Below, in pieces: positions 53,698-61,944 of a stretch of DNA of 64,000 nt. The notes under the pieces were generated by a model. The model saw only the letters and a list, made by a program, of their open reading frames with translations. It had not been told where the DNA came from and did no database searches. A program made the position numbers and the translations under genes. Every line of letters starts with the position of its first letter. The first letter of the stretch is position 1. Origin of the DNA: Paenibacillus sp. 1781tsa1 (GTDB lineage Bacteria; Bacillota; Bacilli; Paenibacillales; Paenibacillaceae); contig NZ_JAMYWY010000001.1 of NCBI RefSeq assembly GCF_024159265.1, forward strand, positions 2,232,001 to 2,296,000, read 5' to 3'.

Positions 53698-54027
53698 ATG
53701 ACATTGATGAATGATAAAGTTCATGCCTACAAGGATCAGATTGGAGCATTAAGCGATGTGCTGCCAGGTGTGGTAAAGTCGTATCATGAGTTTACAGGAG
53801 AATGTTTCCAACCTGGCGTGATTGATGCCAAGACAAAACAGCTAATTGCGCTCGGCATTGGATTGTTTGCCAACAATGAGGTATGTACCTTCTACCATGT
53901 AGAAGAAGCTCGTGCCAAGGGTGCTACAGATCAAGAGATCATGGAGACCGTAGCCGTGGCGGGAGCTGTAGGAGGCGGACACGCCCTGTCTCAGGGCGCG
54001 ATGCGAGTGCAAAAGGCGCTCCATTAA
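53698..54027 (+). CDS. Carboxymuconolactone decarboxylase (AhpD-like) family protein
   Basis: A 109-residue helical protein. The family core ALGIGLFANNEVCTFYHVEEARAKGAT keeps Cys-x3-His, but the first Cys of the AhpD CxxC pair is Asn here, so a disulfide-based peroxidase reaction is unlikely. The AGAVGGGHALSQG tail is typical. ATG 53698 lies 11 bases after GAGAGGGTG; the frame is open to 53623. Confidence 0.78.
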   Translation: MTLMNDKVHAYKDQIGALSDVLPGVVKSYHEFTGECFQPGVIDAKTKQLIALGIGLFANNEVCTFYHVEEARAKGATDQEIMETVAVAGAVGGGHALSQGAMRVQKALH

Positions 54028-54078
54028 GTGCAGATGGAGGTAGTCAAAGAACTGTTCTCATAAAGAGGAAGCCAAACA

Positions 54079-54116
54079 AAAGAGGAGGTTCCGGGTTGAT
54101 CCGGAGCCTCCTCTTT
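54079..54116. terminator. Bidirectional terminator between the CMD and NlpC/P60 genes
   Basis: AAAGAGGAGG and CCTCCTCTTT arms with an inner CCGG/CCGG helix. It serves two convergent genes. Confidence 0.8.
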
Positions 54117-54126
54117 GATATCATAC

Positions 54127-54597
54127 CTACATTTTACCCAACATTTTATCATACATAAACTGTCCAGTTACCCGACGTGCTGTCACGTAGCGGTCATTGA
54201 AGTATGGATTCGATAACTTAGTGATGCTTACACCTTTACTGCTCGAGGCGTGAGCGAATTGTCCGCCGCCAATATACACCCCTGTATGTGAAATGCCTTT
54301 GCCTGTTGTATTAAAGAACACCAGATCACCTGTCCGAACATTGCTCTTGGCTACCGGAGTACCTGCTTTGGCTTGCTGTTGCGAAGTACGTGGCAATTCA
54401 ATGCTGTATTTGTTGAAAATATATCTCATAAACCCGGAACAGTCGAAGCCGGCCAGAGTCGTGCCACCCCACTTGTAAGGTATACCTGTCATGTTGTTCA
54501 CTACGGAGTTAATACTGCTTGCCTCTGTGCTTGTTGCCCCGGATGTAAATAGTACAGCCGCTCCAAAAATGGAGATAATCAGTTTTTTCAAAATCAA
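54127..54597 (-). CDS. NlpC/P60 endopeptidase (cell-wall hydrolase)
   Basis: A 156-residue secreted peptidoglycan peptidase. A signal peptide (KKLIISIFGAAVLFTSGATSTEA) leads straight into the C40 domain: catalytic Cys in GFDCSGFMRY, His in ISHTGVYIGGG and a second His in FAHASSSKGV. No SH3 or LysM domain is present. The start is TTG 54597 or TTG 54591, both behind AAGGGAG. It is controlled by the c-di-AMP riboswitch in its leader. Confidence 0.9.
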   Translation of the reverse strand: MILKKLIISIFGAAVLFTSGATSTEASSINSVVNNMTGIPYKWGGTTLAGFDCSGFMRYIFNKYSIELPRTSQQQAKAGTPVAKSNVRTGDLVFFNTTGKGISHTGVYIGGGQFAHASSSKGVSITKLSNPYFNDRYVTARRVTGQFMYDKMLGKM

Positions 54598-54603
54598 TGT
54601 TCT

Positions 54604-54745
54604 CCCTTCGATGCCTACGGAGTTAGCTAAGGGTTCGGTAGAAGGTTCCCTATATTTCCTATGTATAAGAATAATTCACCCAAAATGGTTCCCCCGTTTT
54701 CAAATCTGAAACTCGGCAAATGAATAATTAAGTTTTTGTAACTAT
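54604..54745 (-). promoter_or_regulatory. c-di-AMP riboswitch (ydaO/yuaA type)
   Basis: The minus-strand leader carries the ydaO aptamer blocks in order: GCCGAG, CGGGGGAACC, GGGTGAAT, ATAGGG, CTTCTACCGAACCC, AGCTAAC, CCGTAGGC and then the ribosome binding site AAGGGAG. It sits between a strong promoter and a cell-wall hydrolase gene, a known target class for this OFF switch. CCCTT in the aptamer 3' part can pair with the AAGGG of the ribosome binding site, so translational control is possible. No intrinsic terminator is seen. Confidence 0.88.
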
Positions 54746-54750
54746 TTGAA

Positions 54751-54779
54751 ACTATATTGCATAAATGCGTAATTGTCAA
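54751..54779 (-). promoter_or_regulatory. SigA-type promoter of the riboswitch/NlpC transcript
   Basis: Minus strand TTGACA (54774-54779), a 17-base spacer, TATAGT (54751-54756). Confidence 0.85.
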
Positions 54780-54990
54780 ACCCTTTTAAACCCCTTCGTA
54801 ATACCTCAATGTTAGCGGAATTAATGTTTTTCCATGAAAGAAGAGATCAAGTTTGGGTATCATTCATGACAAAAACGTCATTATTGATTCGTTTGAGACG
54901 AATTTGGATAAATAAATAGGTTTGTCATGAGTTAAAAGAACTATTCCGTTATGTAGGATTTAAGAGATTATATTCATTAAGTTGCATATA

Positions 54991-55019
54991 TTGACAGTAA
55001 TCGATTTTTTGCATATTAT
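54991..55019 (+). promoter_or_regulatory. SigA-type promoter of the pectate lyase gene
   Basis: TTGACA at 54991-54996, a 17-base spacer, TATTAT at 55014-55019. An ATCCAA/TTGGAT inverted repeat follows just after the likely transcript start. The leader is about 130 bases. The rest of the upstream region is AT-rich with nothing else seen. Confidence 0.8.
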
Positions 55020-55156
55020 CTGATTATCCAATCCACATATTGGATGAAAATTGATTTTATTGTGTTATATATTCAAATTAAGGAGGTTGAGGACTGGTCT
55101 TATAGGTAAGGTAGAATTGTGGACGTTATTACAATGAACATGGGAGAGTGTTACAT

Positions 55157-56110
55157 TTGAAAGCAAAGAAAATAGTTACTTTTGTCCTGGCATGCGCCAT
55201 GGTGTTCTCAACAGTTGGAATTGCAGTTCTCCCTGTAGGGACGGTATCTGCTGCTGATGCATCGGGTACTACAGCGAGTATTTCAGATGTTTTGAAGAAC
55301 CAACTGCCGGATGGAGGTTGGAGAAAAGATTATAAACAAACAAGTGGAGAGTGGGCGAAGTCCACGATTGACAACAAGGCTACATACTCAGAAATTAGAA
55401 GATTGGCGAAGGAATTTAAAAAGACGAATGATCCACGCTACTCCACAGCTGCAATCAAAGGAATCAACTTTTTGATCAATATGCAGTATTCAAACGGCGG
55501 ATGGCCACAAGTCTACCAAAGCTCCGGATATCACAAGCATATTACTTACAATGACGATGCCATGATTAATGTAATGATTATGCTCGATGAAGTAGCAGCA
55601 CGCAAAGGTGATTTCTCGTTTATCGACAATACACTTGCTAATCGCAGTAAAAATTCAGTTGCCAAAGGTGTAGAGGCGATTCTGAATACACAAGTCGTTT
55701 CGGGCGGCAAGCTGACAGCATGGGGACAACAACATGATTCTGGTTCTCTTAAACCAGCGAGCGCAAGAATCTACGAGGTACCATCGCTGACGGCTGGAGA
55801 GAGTGTAACGATTGTTAAATTCCTGAAAACGAGACCTGCCAACGCTAAAATTACCGCCTCCATCAAAGGAGCGGAGGAGTGGTTTAACAAGGTGAAAATT
55901 ACGGGTTACAAGTATGAAAGAGCAAATGGAGATAGCAAAATCATCGCTGACTCCAAAGCGGCACCGATTTGGGCACGCTTCTATGAGATCGGAACGGATA
56001 AACCCATCTTTATTGGTCGTGACGGGGTAGTTAAATACAAATTAAGTGATATTGATAAAGAAAGAAGAGGCGGCTACGCATGGTATGGCAACTGGCCTTC
56101 CAAGCTGTAG
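55157..56110 (+). CDS. Pectate lyase, PL10 family
   Basis: A 317-residue secreted enzyme cleaving polygalacturonate by beta-elimination. A signal peptide (cleavage near VSAADA, about residue 33) is followed by the PL10 fold, with NGGWPQVYQ, YNDDAMINVMIML, TAWGQQHD and ARIYEVPSL conserved. TTG 55157 follows GGGAGA. No binding module is attached. Together with the GH30 xylanase gene downstream it indicates growth on plant cell-wall material. Confidence 0.92.
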   Translation: MKAKKIVTFVLACAMVFSTVGIAVLPVGTVSAADASGTTASISDVLKNQLPDGGWRKDYKQTSGEWAKSTIDNKATYSEIRRLAKEFKKTNDPRYSTAAIKGINFLINMQYSNGGWPQVYQSSGYHKHITYNDDAMINVMIMLDEVAARKGDFSFIDNTLANRSKNSVAKGVEAILNTQVVSGGKLTAWGQQHDSGSLKPASARIYEVPSLTAGESVTIVKFLKTRPANAKITASIKGAEEWFNKVKITGYKYERANGDSKIIADSKAAPIWARFYEIGTDKPIFIGRDGVVKYKLSDIDKERRGGYAWYGNWPSKL

Positions 56111-56159
56111 TTTGAGTATACCTTCGTTTTAATGAACCAAACGATGAGTAGTTAAAGGT

Positions 56160-56196
56160 AAAGCCCGAATCGACATGGATGTCTGGTTCGGGCTTT
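56160..56196 (+). terminator. Terminator-like hairpin after the pectate lyase gene
   Basis: AAAGCCCGAA and TTCGGGCTTT form a 10-bp stem with an inner GACAT/ATGTC helix. The T-tail is interrupted (TAATGTTATTATTTT). Confidence 0.7.
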
Positions 56197-56215
56197 AATG
56201 TTATTATTTTCAGTG

Positions 56216-56244
56216 TTGACATGATAGGTGCCGCATGATATATT
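56216..56244 (+). promoter_or_regulatory. Promoter of tRNA-Leu
   Basis: TTGACA at 56216-56221, a 17-base spacer, TATATT at 56239-56244. Confidence 0.8.
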
Positions 56245-56282
56245 ATTTCTTGTCGCCGAGATTAATCACGGAGATACAATAT

Positions 56283-56367
<85 letters not shown>

Positions 56368-56375
56368 TCTAATCA

Positions 56376-56413
56376 AAAGACTCCTTAAGCTAATGCTTAA
56401 GGAGTCTTTTTTG
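56376..56413 (+). terminator. Intrinsic terminator of tRNA-Leu
   Basis: AAAGACTCCTTAAGC and its inverse form a 14-15 bp stem with a short loop, then T residues. Confidence 0.9.
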
Positions 56414-56518
56414 TTTGCATTTTTTGATTGAAATACTAACGTTAGAACTTGAGAGTCCAAGAGGTTAGGGCTTGGGTGCATGAACAACAAATGGTCTTCC
56501 ATCAGCCAAACGGATCGT

Positions 56519-58204
56519 TTATTGCGCTGCGGTAATATTAATACTGTCAATATTGGGTCCTTCCGTTCCGGTGGTCACAACTTTTAATGTATTGGTCCCC
56601 GTGTTCATGGGGACCTGTATTGTTTTTTCAACCCAAGTGGACCAGCTTCCCGTTGCCGGAAAAGGCTCATTGCTGATGACTTTGGTTCCGTTAACAAAAA
56701 TGTCGAGGTTACGGGTTCCGCTTTCCAGCGCATAACGAAACTTTACATTTTTGGTGCCTGTAATCGTGTTGTTAATAGCGTTCCATTGAATGGCTGAACC
56801 AGTCATTGCGTTGAAGTTGACATACCCGGAGCCAGTGTAACCAGGATAGATCGTTTCAATGGCAGCTTCCGTAAGTGTCGTTCCGGTCTCTGCTTCATAA
56901 GTAGTACCGCTGCCTGTATTCCCGCCGTTATTCCCGCCAGTAATGTTGGCAACAAACGTTGTTACGCTCTGAGCCGGGAGCTGTGCCGTGAAGGCTCCAT
57001 TGGATACGGTAAGCGAAGCCCCGCTTGCCAGGTTGCGACTGCTGTCCGTAACCCATGAGGACACAGTGGAGGCATTACCATTCTGCAGAACGAATTTTTG
57101 GCTTGTGGCCGAAGTTCCACGGTTAATTGCCACGACAACAACCTTGTTATCACCTTTGTATGCAGAGACGAATGTATTCGTATCCGGGTTCTTGGTTGCA
57201 TCCACTCTGAGATAGCCAGGACGTACAAATTTGGAGAAATGGGCCATATTATATCCGCGTTTGCTTATGGTACCATCTTCTTTCATCGGACCATACTGTC
57301 TGCGGATGTACCACCACACATAGGCCTGGAAATCACCTTCTACCATGGCATTGTGCATGTGATAGGAAACCTCCAGTGCTTCAGGCCAGCGGTCTGCTGA
57401 GTTGTTGTCACTGTTCGGAACATACACCTCAGTCATCCACAGTTCTTTACCGGCTCCTTTTTGCTTAAAGAGAGGGTAGGCAAAGTTCGAAATTTGGGTA
57501 CCGTACGTATGCGCTCCCAGAATGTCCATGTTGGCAAGTGCCTGCGGATCATTCAGGATTGGGTCGGATATGTTCTTTAAGTACTGGAACGATTCAGGCG
57601 CCATGACTTTGGTGCCTTGAATGGACCCGGCATTTTCTTTCATGAAACGAAGGATTTCTTGTGGAGTCCACCAGGTCCAGTCATGAGCGTAATCCGGTTC
57701 ATTTTGCACAGAAATGGCATACAGATCTACGCCGTTATTTTTCATATAGGTTACAAAGTCATTCAGATGCTGCGCATACGCGGCATATTTGTCGTATTTC
57801 AGACGTTTGGCATTCGTGTCCCCATTGCGGTTGAATGTTTCAACCATGCTGCTCGGAGGATTCCATGGGGATGCAAATACGATAGCTCCCTTTTCAATAG
57901 CCCGTTTGGCTGTGGCAACTTCACGATACCAGTTATTAGAATCTGGATCGACGTAGATTCTGAGAATTGAAAAGCCTAACTGATTCTGGTCATTACCGAA
58001 AGCCGTTTCACGTTGAGCGGGAGTCAGATCACCAATCCAGGCAGGAAGGTTAATGCCCCCAAAGCCCTTGATCAGTTGTTTTTCTGAGGACAAATTAATG
58101 TTGGCATCACTTGCCGCCGAAACTTGTGTAGGACTTAACATGAGGGGTAGAGCTGTTAAGCAGGCCAATAGAACATTGATCGTTTTTTTGAATTTGAATT
58201 TCAC
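56519..58204 (-). CDS. GH30 glucuronoxylanase (XynC-like) with C-terminal CBM6/35-type module
   Basis: A 561-residue secreted endo-xylanase. Signal peptide at residues 1-31; the GH30 barrel has acid/base Glu in SVQNEPDYAHDW and nucleophile Glu in ELWMTEVYV. YVWWYIRRQYGP carries the Arg/Tyr set that reads glucuronic acid side chains in subfamily 8. A Gly/Asn linker (GGNNGGNTGSG) joins a carbohydrate-binding module beginning TTYEAETGTTL. GTG 58204 is set by GAGGAGG 9 bases upstream; the ATG at 58213 touches that site. Confidence 0.92.
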   Translation of the reverse strand: MKFKFKKTINVLLACLTALPLMLSPTQVSAASDANINLSSEKQLIKGFGGINLPAWIGDLTPAQRETAFGNDQNQLGFSILRIYVDPDSNNWYREVATAKRAIEKGAIVFASPWNPPSSMVETFNRNGDTNAKRLKYDKYAAYAQHLNDFVTYMKNNGVDLYAISVQNEPDYAHDWTWWTPQEILRFMKENAGSIQGTKVMAPESFQYLKNISDPILNDPQALANMDILGAHTYGTQISNFAYPLFKQKGAGKELWMTEVYVPNSDNNSADRWPEALEVSYHMHNAMVEGDFQAYVWWYIRRQYGPMKEDGTISKRGYNMAHFSKFVRPGYLRVDATKNPDTNTFVSAYKGDNKVVVVAINRGTSATSQKFVLQNGNASTVSSWVTDSSRNLASGASLTVSNGAFTAQLPAQSVTTFVANITGGNNGGNTGSGTTYEAETGTTLTEAAIETIYPGYTGSGYVNFNAMTGSAIQWNAINNTITGTKNVKFRYALESGTRNLDIFVNGTKVISNEPFPATGSWSTWVEKTIQVPMNTGTNTLKVVTTGTEGPNIDSINITAAQ

Positions 58205-58277
58205 TACTTTCATCCTCCTCGATAATGGTAAATGGTTACATAGAGAAACCGCGACCAGGGATAACAAATAAGAAGAA

Positions 58278-58314
58278 TTGATAGTCTGAATTTATTTTAT
58301 GTAAACCCTTTCAA
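58278..58314 (-). promoter_or_regulatory. Promoter and cre-like operator of the GH30 gene
   Basis: On the minus strand TTTACA (58300-58305) and TATCAA (58278-58283) are 16 bases apart. A 16-base sequence at 58299-58314 (TTGAAAGGGTTTACAT) matches the CcpA site WTGNNARCGNWWWCAW at all but one position and covers the -35. Catabolite repression of xylanase would be expected. Confidence 0.5.
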
Positions 58315-58620
58315 AACCCCCTTCCACAAATCATAGGAAAGAAATGAAACAAACTAACTTCTTTCATTTGTTGATTCTACTAAATAATTCCTATACTGAA
58401 AACCTGACAAATTACAGTATTTTTTCTAATTAATCTCTTTTTTCTACGGTTCAATGACAATTCTTGTCTGAATACAAAGGTGAAGAGTGGGAAGCTGTAG
58501 ATGCTCGGCTAAGATCGAGGTCTCCATTGTTGGGATGTTGTTTTAAGGAAGGCTTTGGCTTACATATTACTCCCTTCATTATCAAACAATGAGATCACAG
58601 AAACATACGGGGAGGGAATC
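58315..58620. other. Intergenic region between the GH30 and deacetylase genes
   Basis: AT-rich, with no supported gene. It contains an 8-bp inverted repeat AAATGAAA/TTTCATTT (58342-58349 and 58362-58369) that could bind a regulator of the xylanase gene. A promoter for the deacetylase gene was not clear. Confidence 0.4.
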
Positions 58621-59460
58621 ATGATGAAGGAAAAGAGAAAGCATTATCGGTTCATTGCAGGTTGCATGGCATTGTTGATTGTGATTTGCGCAGGCATATC
58701 GGCAGGAGGGCCTACAGCGGCAGCTTCAGAGTCCCCATCGAATCATAAACGGTTAGCAATTATCATCGATGACGTTGGAAATGACATGAAGGGAACGGCA
58801 GAGATTCTGGCGATGCCCGTTAAACTAACGGTAGCGGTTATGCCTTTTTTGCCAACAACAAAGAAAGATGCGATAGCTGCACATGAAAAGGGGATGGATG
58901 TGATTGTGCACATGCCCATGGAACCCAAGAAAGGAAGACCTGAATGGCTGGGCCCGGGTGCAATCACATCCAATCTAACAGATGAAGAAGTCCGCTCACG
59001 CGTGGAGAAAGCGATTGATGATGTGCCCCACGCGATTGGCATGAACAATCATATGGGTTCAAAAATTACTTCGGACAAACGCATCATGTCCATTGTGCTC
59101 GATGTATGCAAGGAGCGGGGTCTTTTCTTTGTAGACAGCCGTACGAACTTTCGCTCCGTAGTGGGGGAACTGGCCATATCCAAGAATATGCCACCTGTAG
59201 GTAATGACATTTTCCTGGATGATCAAAACTCCAAGCAACACATTCGCAAGCAAATGGATCTGGCAGCTCAGCGTGCAATCGACAAGGATATCTGTGTTGT
59301 CATTGGTCATGTCGGACATTCAGGGATGAACACATCTGCTGTAGTTCGTGAATCCGTTTCCCGTCTGCAGGGTCAGGTTGAGTTTGTAGGTATTGGCGAT
59401 CTTGTGCGCGAAGTGTGGAACTGGAATGCTGCTCCTACACTACCGACAGATAATAAATAA
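58621..59460 (+). CDS. Divergent polysaccharide deacetylase (PF04748 type)
   Basis: A 279-residue exported protein: an N-terminal hydrophobic segment (residues about 8-32), then RLAIIIDDVGND (catalytic Asp region), VAVMPFLPTT, HMPMEPK, IGMNNHMGSKIT and GHVGHSG, typical of the divergent polysaccharide deacetylase family. ATG 58621 follows GGGGAGGG. It probably acts on wall or spore glycans. It overlaps the convergent amidase gene by 26 bases. Confidence 0.85.
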   Translation: MMKEKRKHYRFIAGCMALLIVICAGISAGGPTAAASESPSNHKRLAIIIDDVGNDMKGTAEILAMPVKLTVAVMPFLPTTKKDAIAAHEKGMDVIVHMPMEPKKGRPEWLGPGAITSNLTDEEVRSRVEKAIDDVPHAIGMNNHMGSKITSDKRIMSIVLDVCKERGLFFVDSRTNFRSVVGELAISKNMPPVGNDIFLDDQNSKQHIRKQMDLAAQRAIDKDICVVIGHVGHSGMNTSAVVRESVSRLQGQVEFVGIGDLVREVWNWNAAPTLPTDNK

Positions 59461-60220
59461 TGCCGCTCGCAATAGATTGGGCGATTCGTTTTTGCTCAGC
59501 AGGATCACTCATTCTGGCCCGGTCTTCGGCATTGCTCAAAAATCCGGTTTCGACGATGACGGCAGGCTGCTTCACGTAATTCAATAAATAAAAGGGCTTG
59601 CCCCACACGACCCCGTGCTCCGTTTTGAACAATTGGTTCATGGCGTCCTGAATGGATTGGGCCAGCAGATAGCTCCTGCCTTCCTTCTGGTGCAGTACCA
59701 CCGGGCCGTGAGCAGCCGATCGGGGACTCCAGTTCGCATGGATGCTGACCACGATATCTGTACTTACTTCTTCGCTAAGGCTCTTACGCTGGGCAAGATC
59801 CCTGGTATGACGGGAGCGGCTGTTCAGCCAGCGGTTGTCATCACTAAGTGCATAATCACCAAGTCGATTGATGATAACGGCATAACCTTTGCTGCGAAGC
59901 AGAAGATAGACCTTTTGGCTAATGGCGAGGTTGATATCTTTTTCCAGCACACCTTGGGCTGACGTACCACCGTCAATACCGCCATGGCCTACATCGAGCA
60001 GGATAACCGGTGCTGCAAAGGCATGATGACTTGAACGATAAGCATCCCCATCGGTCACCGGCAGCATGGATGGACTGTTCTGTGAAGGGATGGAATGATC
60101 TGAACTTTGGGATACGGCAAAATCAAGATAGGCTGCTTTTCCATAAGCGACATGGGGCAGCATGGGAAGGCAATGGAAGCTGATTAGCAAGGCTACCGAA
60201 GCGGTCAGCAGCTTATACAT
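59435..60220 (-). CDS. N-acetylmuramoyl-L-alanine amidase (Amidase_3, CwlD-like)
   Basis: A 261-residue exported zinc amidase. Signal segment at residues 1-30; the domain starts at ILLDVGHGGIDGGT (zinc His) with LEKDINL (zinc Glu), VSIHANWS (zinc His) and IVETGFLSN (catalytic Glu). A lone Amidase_3 domain of this size resembles CwlD of spore cortex formation. ATG 60220 has AAGGAG about 10 bases upstream; GTG 60229 overlaps it. Confidence 0.88.
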   Translation of the reverse strand: MYKLLTASVALLISFHCLPMLPHVAYGKAAYLDFAVSQSSDHSIPSQNSPSMLPVTDGDAYRSSHHAFAAPVILLDVGHGGIDGGTSAQGVLEKDINLAISQKVYLLLRSKGYAVIINRLGDYALSDDNRWLNSRSRHTRDLAQRKSLSEEVSTDIVVSIHANWSPRSAAHGPVVLHQKEGRSYLLAQSIQDAMNQLFKTEHGVVWGKPFYLLNYVKQPAVIVETGFLSNAEDRARMSDPAEQKRIAQSIASGIIYYLSVV

Positions 60221-60413
60221 GGGATACACACTCCTTCATGAAATAGGTATCGGATGCAGATTAATGACTGTTTGGATACCTTTGGCATTAGACTGTGCAT
60301 TTTGAGGTTTTTCATACCCTTTTCAATAAAAAATGTTTAACCATTACGCATCTTGCACACAATAGAACTATCGTAAGCTCCGCGAATGAGCAGGAGCGAA
60401 GGAGGCAGATGTT

Positions 60414-60632
60414 ATGGCCAAAAGTGATGAGTTGGTAAAATACATTACGCAGCGGGTTGTTCATTATATCGATACACCGAAGGATGAGCGGAAAGGTCGC
60501 GCCAAAAGGAAAGAGCCGTGGACAATGAAGTGGTTCGGTATGATTCCGTTCGCTGTGTCCCTGTGGGTGGGAAAAAAGGAAAAAGATTTGGATACACCTT
60601 CTCATAAACGAAGTTCTTCAGGCAAAGGATGA
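60414..60632 (+). CDS. yqzE: YqzE family protein
   Basis: A 72-residue basic protein. DELVKYITQRVVHYIDTPKDERK and the later KWFGMIPFAVSLWVG match YqzE, a small protein found near comG operons in Bacillus. One amphipathic or membrane segment is seen near residues 39-52. ATG 60414 lies behind GAAGGAGG. No competence genes are near here, so the name rests on sequence alone. Confidence 0.8.
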   Translation: MAKSDELVKYITQRVVHYIDTPKDERKGRAKRKEPWTMKWFGMIPFAVSLWVGKKEKDLDTPSHKRSSSGKG

Positions 60633-60666
60633 CTAACGCTTACCTGTTTCACTAATGTAAATTCAA

Positions 60667-60706
60667 AAGACGCCATCCCTTTAACATGGGACGGCGTCTT
60701 ATTTGT
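60667..60706 (+). terminator. Intrinsic terminator after yqzE
   Basis: AAGACGCC pairs with GGCGTCTT, with an inner ATCCC/GGGA helix, then TATTTG. Confidence 0.7.
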
Positions 60707-60784
60707 TATGAATGTTTAAGGTATTATAACTTGATCTGAATGGACTTTTATTTTTTAGTACGAGCTACTTAGCGGGCCTAAGAA

Positions 60785-61792
60785 TCAAGGCTTCAAGAAG
60801 TAAAACTGACCGTTTTGTTGTAATGTGCTCAAAGGCACAAAGCGTTGAATGGATGTTTTTCCACCTAGCGCTACATATAGAATGGACTCTGCTTCCTGAT
60901 CTGTATGCCATACCTGATAACCGCTAACGGGTAGAGGACCGCCGTAAACGACGTTATGATCATCTGCTGAGAAAATAATCTCTTGATTCTCCTCGTGTTG
61001 TATCACATCTTGTACCCGATTGGCAGCAATAGGCTTGGATGTCATCCACAACAGATTGTCAGTCGGATTGAAGACGGGTCGCAGATGAAGTGGACCGACT
61101 GAACCAGAAGGAGCAGTGGATAAATTAGTTATGCTCGAAGAGCCCTGTCTGGAATCAGCCTCCAAAAGCTTCAGTAACTCGGTGGGTAGTACATCACCGT
61201 TCGTAGCATCAATATAAAGTGCAGGCTGGTTGGGTTGTTCCACTTTCCAATAAGCCAGCAGGGGAAGAGCGTAACCAAGATGAAGCTCTCCTTCAGCAGC
61301 AAGTAACGCTTCAAGGTTCACATGTTGTCGATCCAAGGCTTGTCCTAGAAGTTCATTGTTGTATGGTGACTGCTCTCCTTGACCATATTCACTAAGCATC
61401 AAATGTCCCTGTTCTGTGGCGGTAATAATCATATATCCAATTGGTTTCCCATCCAATGCAGCTTGCACCAGCCAGCTATGTGTACCGGGCCCCAGAGGGT
61501 AGAAGTCCAGGACGGCATTCTTCCAATTTGCTTCGGCGTTAGCCGTACCAAGTGTAACCGCTTGTTGCTCTGCAAATCGTTGTACGGCAGCGGGAGCTAG
61601 CTTGTCATTCTGGAATGCATGATGTTCGGGACTATATTCTGTGGATGATGCGAGAGATCGTGAAGACGTTTTTTGTTCTTCAGCATTGGCTATCGACCAA
61701 AACGAGAATAGGGCAAGACAACTGAGCAAACCCAAGGTCATACAGGTTGTTTTCCGAGCGTTGTTCCAACACGTATGGAAGAGTCGTTTCAA
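60785..61792 (-). CDS. Hypothetical exported protein
   Basis: About 335 residues with a hydrophobic N-terminal segment ending near SIANAEE, so secreted or membrane-anchored. The middle has beta-rich repeats resembling propeptide-like folds (GTHSWLVQAALDGKPIGYMIITA; LPLLAYWKVEQPNQPALYIDATNGDVL), a pattern often seen in C39-like or PepSY-type exported proteins, but I cannot assign a family. TTG 61792 fits AGGTG upstream; GTG 61798 abuts it. Confidence 0.65.
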   Translation of the reverse strand: MKRLFHTCWNNARKTTCMTLGLLSCLALFSFWSIANAEEQKTSSRSLASSTEYSPEHHAFQNDKLAPAAVQRFAEQQAVTLGTANAEANWKNAVLDFYPLGPGTHSWLVQAALDGKPIGYMIITATEQGHLMLSEYGQGEQSPYNNELLGQALDRQHVNLEALLAAEGELHLGYALPLLAYWKVEQPNQPALYIDATNGDVLPTELLKLLEADSRQGSSSITNLSTAPSGSVGPLHLRPVFNPTDNLLWMTSKPIAANRVQDVIQHEENQEIIFSADDHNVVYGGPLPVSGYQVWHTDQEAESILYVALGGKTSIQRFVPLSTLQQNGQFYFLKP

Positions 61793-61901
61793 ATTCACAC
61801 CTACTTTTCATTTATCCGTTACCTGAAGGGTCCTAGTTTCATTCTAGGGGACAGGCTCTGCAAAGGTTGCCGCAACCTGTCGGGCAGCTGATCATGAATA
61901 A

Positions 61902-61938
61902 ACACTACTTTTGCCAGCATTTGCAGGAAAAGTAGTGT
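61902..61938 (-). terminator. Terminator-like hairpin after yqhG
   Basis: ACACTACTTTT and AAAAGTAGTGT arms form an 11-bp stem; the minus strand continues TTTATTC. Confidence 0.7.
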
Positions 61939-61944
61939 CTTCGT

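Noticed and set aside
54774..54799. CRE-like AAACCCTTTT motif shared with the xylanase upstream region
   Set aside because: Its first six bases are the -35 of the riboswitch promoter on the minus strand, and the rest has an extra base against the cre consensus.
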